From Dialister sp. UBA734 (lineage in GTDB: Bacteria; Bacillota; Negativicutes; Veillonellales; Dialisteraceae), in assembly GCA_002297935.1 (NCBI GenBank), contig DBLC01000138.1, positions 11,128 through 29,245 of the forward strand: a DNA stretch of 18,118 bases. Reading direction: 5' to 3'. Below, piece by piece: positions 6,201-15,200 of this stretch. The translations under genes were made by a program, and so were the position numbers. The notes under the pieces were generated by a model that was not told the DNA's origin, searched no databases, and saw only the letters and a program-made list of their open reading frames with translations. Position 1 is the stretch's first letter. The number at the start of each line of letters is the position of its first letter.

Positions 6201-9200
6201 CCTTTCACCAGTGATACCGCCCATGCCTGCAGCGAGTTCAATGCGGTTGGCTTTCACCGTTGCCTTTGCCTTCTGTTTCATGCCGTTGTCCACAGCTATA
6301 GAAATTTTATCCTTAGCGCTGATATTTCCTACAGAAACTTCATCCTTGCTAGAAGATTTTACCAAGAAACTTCCATTAGACGCACTACCAGAAATTTCCT
6401 TTGCATTGGTCAGAATCGATTGCTCTGGGATATTTTCAGCCGCATTAGCTACTGTGCCCACACTACCATTTGTCGCTATCAAATTTAGAGAGCCTGTATT
6501 GATAAAGCCGTTCTTGTTTTGGGTAATCGATGCCCCGCTGATTTGGGTAGTACCGTTTGTATTGGATACCGTACCGCCAATCGTGACATTACCATGTCCA
6601 CCATTTTGATTGATATCAATCTTACCGCCTGTTTCATTGCCGATAAAGCCAATACCAATAGCGTTACTAGCATCTGTTTCATACTGCGTAATGGTCGTAT
6701 TGTAGTCACGAATGACCATCTTCATGTCATATTTCTTTGTCAATCCCAGGGTATACCAACGCCGTTTGGTCTTAATGGTGTAATCAAGCACGTCTGAGGC
6801 CCCATTAGAAACTGTCCAAGTCTTTGGCTGGCCATCTCCAATGCCATTGTTGAATCCATCGGTAGCGTCTTTTCTACCAGAGATAAATGTGCCATCTTTC
6901 AATGGATGAGTTGCTCCAGTAACCGTATTGGTCAGTTTTGCACCCATAGCAATCAGTTCATCTCTAGTTGGCGTCTTATTCTGGATTCCCCACCAATCAA
7001 ATTTTTCACCATGATATTCATAGGTGTTAGTCGTACTGGAATCCGTCCCAGTTTGGAAAACATAGTACTGTCCAGACACTGGGTCGTAGGTAACATTTTC
7101 TGCGTTCTCAAATGTATTTTCTGAATCAGCAATCCAACTTCCATTCTGATATTTCTGAACCACCTTTTTGATTGTTCCATTTTCTCTCGTATAGGTTGTT
7201 TTTCTGTCCGGAGTTCCATCGGTAACACTTAAGTCGGTAATTTCAATGACGCCTTCTACGCCTTCGCCAGTATTCAGCCCTTTCAGTTCCAAGCCATAGC
7301 TCGATTTATTATCGATTGTAATGCTACCATATCCATCTAGGGCCTTGATGCTTGCTTTCGAAGTATCCTTGGTTGTATTGAGAACAGTCCCTACAATAGA
7401 TACTTTGCCACCATGAACTTCTACATTGCTAACCACCAAATTTCCAGAAACCGGATCATACGTGAGATTATCCAAAATATTTCCATCTTTATCGCCCACG
7501 TAGATGGTAGCCTGCGGATTCTCTGCCATAATGGCTTTGGCCCGTTCGCTAGTAATGGGTTTTCCACCTTTTTCATCGTAGAAATATACGTTTTCCGGTA
7601 TCTCGATATTCCAATTCGCAATACCGCTCTGGATAGTAGAATTGATATTTACATAGCGAGCACTAATGAAAATATTACCATTGGCCAAGATTCCACCTTT
7701 CAGCTCATTTTTCTTATATATACCATTGTTTTCTTCGATGAAAGGAGCCCCACCAATGCTATTGATGCGGTTTTTACTACCATCAGATTGGATGAAGTCA
7801 CCACTCTTAGCTGTCAAGTTCACGCTACCGGCTACAATGCTGCCATCGTTATATATGTCACCATAATTGCTAGTAATGGATACATTCCCGCGGCTATTGT
7901 AGATAATGCCTTCTTTCCCTTTCCCCAACGTCAGATTAGGTGCGGTATACAAAGGCATTCCATCTTTCAGATACACTGTATCGGTTGGATTAAACGTACT
8001 TGAAATAGAAATTGTAGGTGCCGTTTTCTGAGGAGAATTTCTGTCAATGAGTGTCAAGTCGCCTACCGTGGCCCCGCTCTTCATAGCATTGCCATTCAGA
8101 TAGAACGTACCACCTTGCACGATTTGACTATTGTTCTCTTTCCCGACAATTTTGATATCACCAATCACCAAGTTATTAGGAGAATTGTTGACAATATCAA
8201 TCTGGGCATCTCCATGGGCCGTCAATGTACCTTTTCCAGTAATGTTACTACCTTCCAGGTAAATGTCTCCCAACTGAGAAATCGTATCTCCGATAGTTAC
8301 ATCCCGTGTCATATGTGGATAGGCTTTGATATGAAGCAGTTGTTGTTCATTCCACTTTCCATCAGTTACTTCTATCGTCTTTCCGTGTTCATCTTTGTAA
8401 TAGAACTTGCTATCCTCTTCCCAACCACCTTTACTCTTGAACTCTTCCGTAGCATTTATCTGTGCACCTAATGCCTGTTTTTCCTTTTCGATAGCGTCAT
8501 AGGCGGTCTGCAAATTTCCTAAATCTTTGTAGTTTTCTCTAATTTTTTCCTGATACGCCGTATCACCCATCCGGTTAATATCATAGCCAGCATCTTTTAC
8601 TTGCTTCTCATAGGCTTCCTTAGCTTTCGTCTCTGCGGTTATCGTGGGTTCTAACGTGTTATACGCCTCTTTCGCCGTTTTACTTTCCTCTTTGGCCTTC
8701 GTATAAGCACTCAACGCACTCTTATAAGACTCACTCCCATCGGTATTCTTACTGATATAGTCTTCAATCTCTTTTTGAGTCAGCCCATTTCCTTCGCTAT
8801 GCTCCTGCTTAACTACTTCATATAATGCATTTCTGGCAGCCTCTTCCGCGACCATTGCCGTATTTTTAGTTGCAAGTGCGTTGTTATATTCATCCCGTAT
8901 AGCATCTGCAGCCGATTTTGCCTTTTCATAGGTCTCATGGGTCGTCTTCATACCATCCATAGCAGATTTTTTGGTATTCGCCGCTTCCTGGTCCGCCTGC
9001 ATTTCTTTTTTTACCGCGTCATTTGTCAGGCCATCAAAATAGGATTTCATTTCATCAAATTCAGAAACCATTCCGGGATCTATTTCATAAAAGAGTCCTT
9101 TCTCATCTCGATATCCAAGTCCTTGCTCTATCATTTTCGCTTCGATGAATGCGATTTCCGCTTCATAAGAGGCTTTTGCTGCCGGATCACTCTTATGATC

Positions 9201-12200
9201 AGCCAATTCTTCTTTCAATTCTGCTAACCGTTTCGACAATGTTTCTGACGATTGCTTCATGCCACTGACGGAGTAGGAAATATCACCGGTAGTGGTGATT
9301 TCGGTTTCCCAGGTACCATTATTATCTTTTCCGCCGATAGTGATGGTTTTATTTCTATGAATTCCCGTTTCTGCAGTGCCACTGATATGGGCATTGGCTT
9401 TTGTGTCCACAGCGGATTTACCAATGGTGCCCCCTTCGGAACCGAATGCTTCTGCCACTGCATTGACCCAATCTTTCACTTCGCCGTTCCCATTGGCTTT
9501 GGTTTCTCCCGCATTGGACTGGAGATAAATATCTCTATCACTCTGGATATCCCCGCTCATGGTCAGATTGGCTGTGCTATCAATCTTTGCATAGGGATCT
9601 TTCTTAGAAGAAATCGGAATCGCAGTGGCGTTCAAGATATCACTTTGGGCTTCCACTTTGAGATCGCTCGCCTTACCTTGAGCATCTCTTCCTGCGGCTA
9701 TACGGATATCCCCTTTGGCGGTTTCTGCTTTGCCTGCAAACGAGGTAGATGTATTTCCTGTGTAGGTCACATTGTTTTCCGTGCCTGCATAACCAGCAGC
9801 GCCGTATACGTCCACCAGAGCTTTACCATACAATTTTGCATCATTGGAACTGGTGACCGCAATGGAACCACCACGATAGGATTTTTTTCCACTTCCTTCG
9901 GTATTGAATGTCTTGGTATTCGTTCCTTTGATAGATTCGGTATCACCAGCATCTAAGGTAGAACCGATTCCTACATTCGTAGTCGTATCCGCGTTCACGG
10001 TATGTTCATTCTTGATATGCGCCGCTTTGATGGCTGCTCCAGTCTTGATGGAATTGTCATCCGTGGAAGTCACATCACTATGAGCACCAATGATGATAGC
10101 ATTCTTATCGTAGACGGTCTTACCTTCTTCGGTAGGCTCTACCGCACTGGCTTTGATGGTGACTTTGTCTCCTACGGTAGTATTGGTGGTATGGGTAATA
10201 TCGGTTTTATTTTTTATACCGCTGCCACCGGCCAAAGATGCACCACCGCTCAGGGCTTTCTGTGCCTTTTCGGTCTGATTTTCTGCCTGAATGGTCGTTT
10301 CATCGGTGGTAGTGATAGTGCTATTATCTCCTACACTGACCTTGACCTTGGAATTTTCTGTATAGGAAGTTTCTCCGCCATCCCCGCTAGCCAATCCTGC
10401 GGAAATGGATTCCATGCGAAGTTCCGATTTGCTTTGGTGATCCGCCAAAATATCCGCGGTTTTGGCCTTGATAGTCACGCCGGAGCCGATGATTGCTTCT
10501 GTCTCATGCTGTACGTTCACATTTACACTAGCCACAGCACCAGAATAGACACCACCGCTACCAGCGATGGCATGGGCTTTGATGGTATTTCCATCACTTG
10601 GCTTTGCCATTTTGGCCCGCATTGCCAAATCTCCATCAGCCAGCAGAGATGTACCATTCCCTACGAACACTTTCGCAGTATCGGTTGATGTAACATTGGC
10701 TATGGTCGCTCCCACACCAGCTAGACCCAAAGCGGCTGAAGTGGCCAGGGCAGACAGTTTCGGGGTATTGGTGGCAGTGATAGAAATATTTCCTTTGTCT
10801 GCTGTGTTGTCTTTCTTAGCAGACAGTTTTTCTCCTTTTCCGACATAAGACTTCGCGTCCACATCAGAGGTCATGAACACCCCTGTCCCTGTACCAGATA
10901 CGCCGCCAGCTGCGGCGCCAGTAGCCTTGGCATCCATGGTGGTATTGGCCGCACTAGAAACAATGATATCTCCTTCTGTAGCAGTCACCCCTTCGGTTTC
11001 ACTATTGGTTGTATTTTCATCACCAATGCCAGCTTCGGATGTGCCATGTACTTCTGCATTGATGACAGCCCCATTGACTGCACCAGCAAGTCCTACAGAA
11101 GCACCTGCCAAGTCGGAATCTAAGGTACGATTGTTTTCTGCTGTAACAGATACACTCTTTGCCTTGATGCCTTTTGTCGCTCCCACGAGCGCAGAGACGT
11201 TGCTGGTATCTCTCCAGGTCTGTACCGTTCCCTGTCCAGATACACCGCCGGAAATAGAAGCACCGGTGATGATATTATCCATGCTATGGTTGGACAATGC
11301 ATTAACGCTCAAATTTCCTGCAGCAGTCATTTTTGCCGCTTTTTCGATTAGTGCTTTCGTCTGGGTATCGGTATTTACCACACTGACAGAAGCCCCTGCA
11401 CTGGCAAACGCACTACCGGTGATACTGCTCATGTAGTTATTGACATGGACCGTATCTTCTGCTTTGACAGTGATATCTCCGCCAGCATCGATGGTCGTTC
11501 CTTCCCCAATCTGGGCTGCAGTTCCTTTCTCACCCATTGTCGGTGCTACACTCTCATAATTAGCATTTTTCAAACTGCTATTGACATCAGAGAGTACCCC
11601 GGTCTTTCCGTCATAGGCTTTCATGGCGTCTTTTGTCTTAGACTTATTCAACTGCCCATTGACCCAAGTGTCGAAATCGCTACCATTCAGCAGATCCTTC
11701 TGGTCTTCTTTCTTCATGGTGCTACCGATGTTGTAGATAGAAATACTGCCAGAGAGACCTACGGCGCCAACGGAGGCTGCATAGGCATGGGATGTGATAT
11801 TTCCCATATCATCCTTGGCTTGTACTTTAACATCTCCCTTGGTGGACACTGTATTTCTATTTCCCAAGTACGCATTGGTCTGGGTTTTGATATTGGCTAC
11901 GTCTACGGCCGCCCCGCCGGATACACCGCTACTGACAGCGGCACTGCCTACGGCACTAGTCATGTTTAGCTTGTGGCCTGCATCGATGGTGATCTGTCCG
12001 CCATAGGGACCATTTTGCTTATTGGTTTGAGTGATTGCTACGTTGCTATTGGTATATGCCTTCGTGATGGCTTCCAGGTTCATCACATTGACAGCCCCAG
12101 CCAAACCCGCATAGGCACCGCCGGCTGCCTGGACAGATACATTATCAATATTTTCTGTATTTTGAGCATTCAAAGTGATCTGGCCTCTGGCGTCCAGTTT

Positions 12201-15200
12201 GGCATTTTCATCTACATAGGCTTCGGTGTCTTTGGTGATATTCGATACAGCTACAGAGGCACCGGCACCGCCACCAGAAACACCGATAGCTACCCCGCCG
12301 TTGCCTCCATGGAGATCGGTGGCATCCGATGCGGTGATAGAAATACCTTCTTCCGTATTACTTTCGTTTGCTTCATCAGCCGAAAGGGTCGCGCCATTTC
12401 CTGCATAAGCTTTGGTGGTGGTATGCAGCACATTTACACCAACAGTCCCGTCAGCAGCAGCCGTCCCTGCCACACCGCCGGCGATGGTCGCATAAGTCAA
12501 ATCTGTCTTGTGCTCCGCTTTGATCTGGACTTTCTTCCCACCAGCTACACTGGCCCCCTGACCGACATAAGCGGAGGTATTGGCATTCAGCGATACAGTG
12601 GAATTCGCCAAGCCAGCAGCCACTGTCCCAGCAGCTGCCATACCACCGGCACCAGCCCCTTGCTGGAAAGAAGATGTTGACTCGATGGTGGCCCCTTCTT
12701 TGACTTTCACCTTAGCATTATTCCCTACATAAGCGTTGGTGCTATGATTCACAAAAATTTCCGAAGCCGCGCCAGCAATTCCGGCGGTACCGCCCCCGCC
12801 GAGACCAGCAGCTGCCGTAGTAGAATGACTGGTATTCTTTGCATTGACATCCAGCTTATTACCGCTGATGCTTGCATTATTTCCTACATAGGCATTGACG
12901 GTTTTATTGACCACTTCTACAGCAGCGGTCAAACCTACCCCTGTATTTCCACTTACCGCACCACTACCTGCAGCGGTGGTCAAAGATGTATCGTCACTGG
13001 CTGTAACAGAAATATTTCCTGCATTTTCTAATTCTGCTTTTTCTGTCTTTCCTTCTTCCCCGATATAGGCTTTCGTATCAGTGGTGATGGAATGGGCCCC
13101 GGCAGCTCCTGCACCGGCAAAACTGCCAGCACCACCTGCTAAAGTAGCCGCTACGGAAGTCATTTTTTCTTCCGATGCAGCGTTCACGTTCACTGCACTG
13201 GCATTGGACAATTTTACGCCATCAGCCAAGCCTGCATAGGTATGACCTGTATAGGTCTGTACATCTACGGCAGCCCCCAAGCCAGAACCAGCTGACAGTG
13301 CCAATCCGCCAGCCATGCCAAAAAGTTTGGCTCCGCTTGTGGCTTCTACATCGACGGTTCCATTTCTAGCGTTATATGTCCCTTTATCCAAGGTGGCATC
13401 GGTTTTCTGTGTGATGACATTCACGGTCACAGAGCCAGAGCCCGCAAACTGTGAAGTCCCGCCAGCGGCACCAATGGCTACGGTTTTCGCCTTGCTATCC
13501 TTCTCATCATCAGTGGCACTGCCATTGTATTGGTTATCCACTTTGACAGAAAGTCCATCAACTTCGATGGTATTTTGTTTATTTTCATCGCCTTTCAAGG
13601 AAGCGTTGACGGTGGAATCATTCACCATGACGGCTACAGAAGCGCCGGCTGCATTTTTACCTACGGCCGCCATGCCAGCCCCAATGGTCGCACTACTATG
13701 ATTTCCTGCTTCGACAGAAAGTTGTCCTGCTTTTATCGCTTTGGTTGTATCTACTTTTGCTTCTGTGTTAGTAGAAATATAGTTTCCACTGGCAGAGAAT
13801 CCCGCAGCCATACCGCTGGTGGCTGCCCCAGATGCTACGATGGAAGAAATATGGCTGGCTTCTTCGGCTGTCACATCCAGTTTCCCAGCTTTACTATCAT
13901 TCTCTATTCCGGTCACACCGGTATTGACCAAAGTAGACGTAGTGTCCCCTTGGATGAGGTTCACCGCAATAGCGGCACCGACAGCGGCCCCATTGCTCTT
14001 TCCAGAAAAAGCAACCGCACCGGTGTAAGAATCAATGGACCCTTTATCATTGGCATGTACGCCAATGGCTTCCCCAGCCCGAATGGTGCTATCTTTCACA
14101 TGGGCATCGGTTTTATTGTCCACCCAGTTCAAGCTAATCTGACCAGCTACGGCGCTGCCCTTGGTGGCACCGCTACCACTAGCCGCTATGTTGGTAATCT
14201 TTGCGGCATTGTCCGCTTCTACAGTAAGAGATTCATCGATTTCTTTCCCGTCCTTATCTTTTTCCCGATTTCCGGCAAGGTGCAATGTGCTATTTTCCAC
14301 ATAGGCTTCATTGTTATCAGTGATCGCATTGTACATGAAGCTGCCCGCAATGGCTCTGCTATTCTGAGAAAATCCCAGTACCAATGCACCGGCTCCAGTC
14401 ACAATCTGACTGGTATTGCCAGATTTTACCGCTAGAGAATCAGCAGTAACGTTGCTTCCTTTCGTATAGGCTTTGGCACTATCAGTAATGCGGTTCACTG
14501 ACACATTGGCTGAAGCCGCAAAGCCTCCTTTGGCAGAGCTTGCATTTCCACTCATCGACGCATCTTTCCCGGTTACGGTATCGATGGCACTATCCCCACT
14601 GTCAATGGTTTTCTTATTTGTGTCTTTTTCTCCCGCATTGAGTAAATTCTCTGCCAGGTCTTTGATGGATGCCGTGCTACTACCACTAGCACCTTCCTGT
14701 TTGTGAAGGCCGCTGCTGCCAGCGCCATTATCGGTCTTGCTGTTCATGGTGACACCACCAGCGGCAGACATGGCATAAATAGCCCCGGTGTTCTGTGCTG
14801 TTACAGCCACATTTCCCGCCTGGCTGATGGTGCCAAGAAGTGCCGCTTCGGTATTTCTATCGATGTGATTGTATGCGATGGTGGCACCAATGCCAGTTCC
14901 ATTGCTGACTGCTACTGCCCCACCGATATTGATATTCTTGGTCTGATCTTCTGCATTGACCGAAACATTTCCACCAGAAGAAATCGTGGCATTCCCAATG
15001 ATTGCTTTGGTGGTGTTTTCAAAACGATTTACATTGACAGTACCATCGATGGCTACGGAGCTGCCCTTTCCGCCAGCCGCTGCCATGGACAGATTGAACC
15101 CTTTATTTTCCGCATCCACATTGACATCACCAGAATTTGTAATCGTCACACCGTCTTCAATAGTGGCTTCTGCTTTGTTCTTCTGGTGTACCGTCAGTGC

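Noticed and set aside
13530..14435. 301-codon plus-strand frame inside the giant gene, and many similar ones between 2704 and 17816
   Set aside because: They are antisense shadows of the repetitive adhesin gene; their Ile/Phe/Arg/Ser-rich products mirror the sense repeats and lack start signals.
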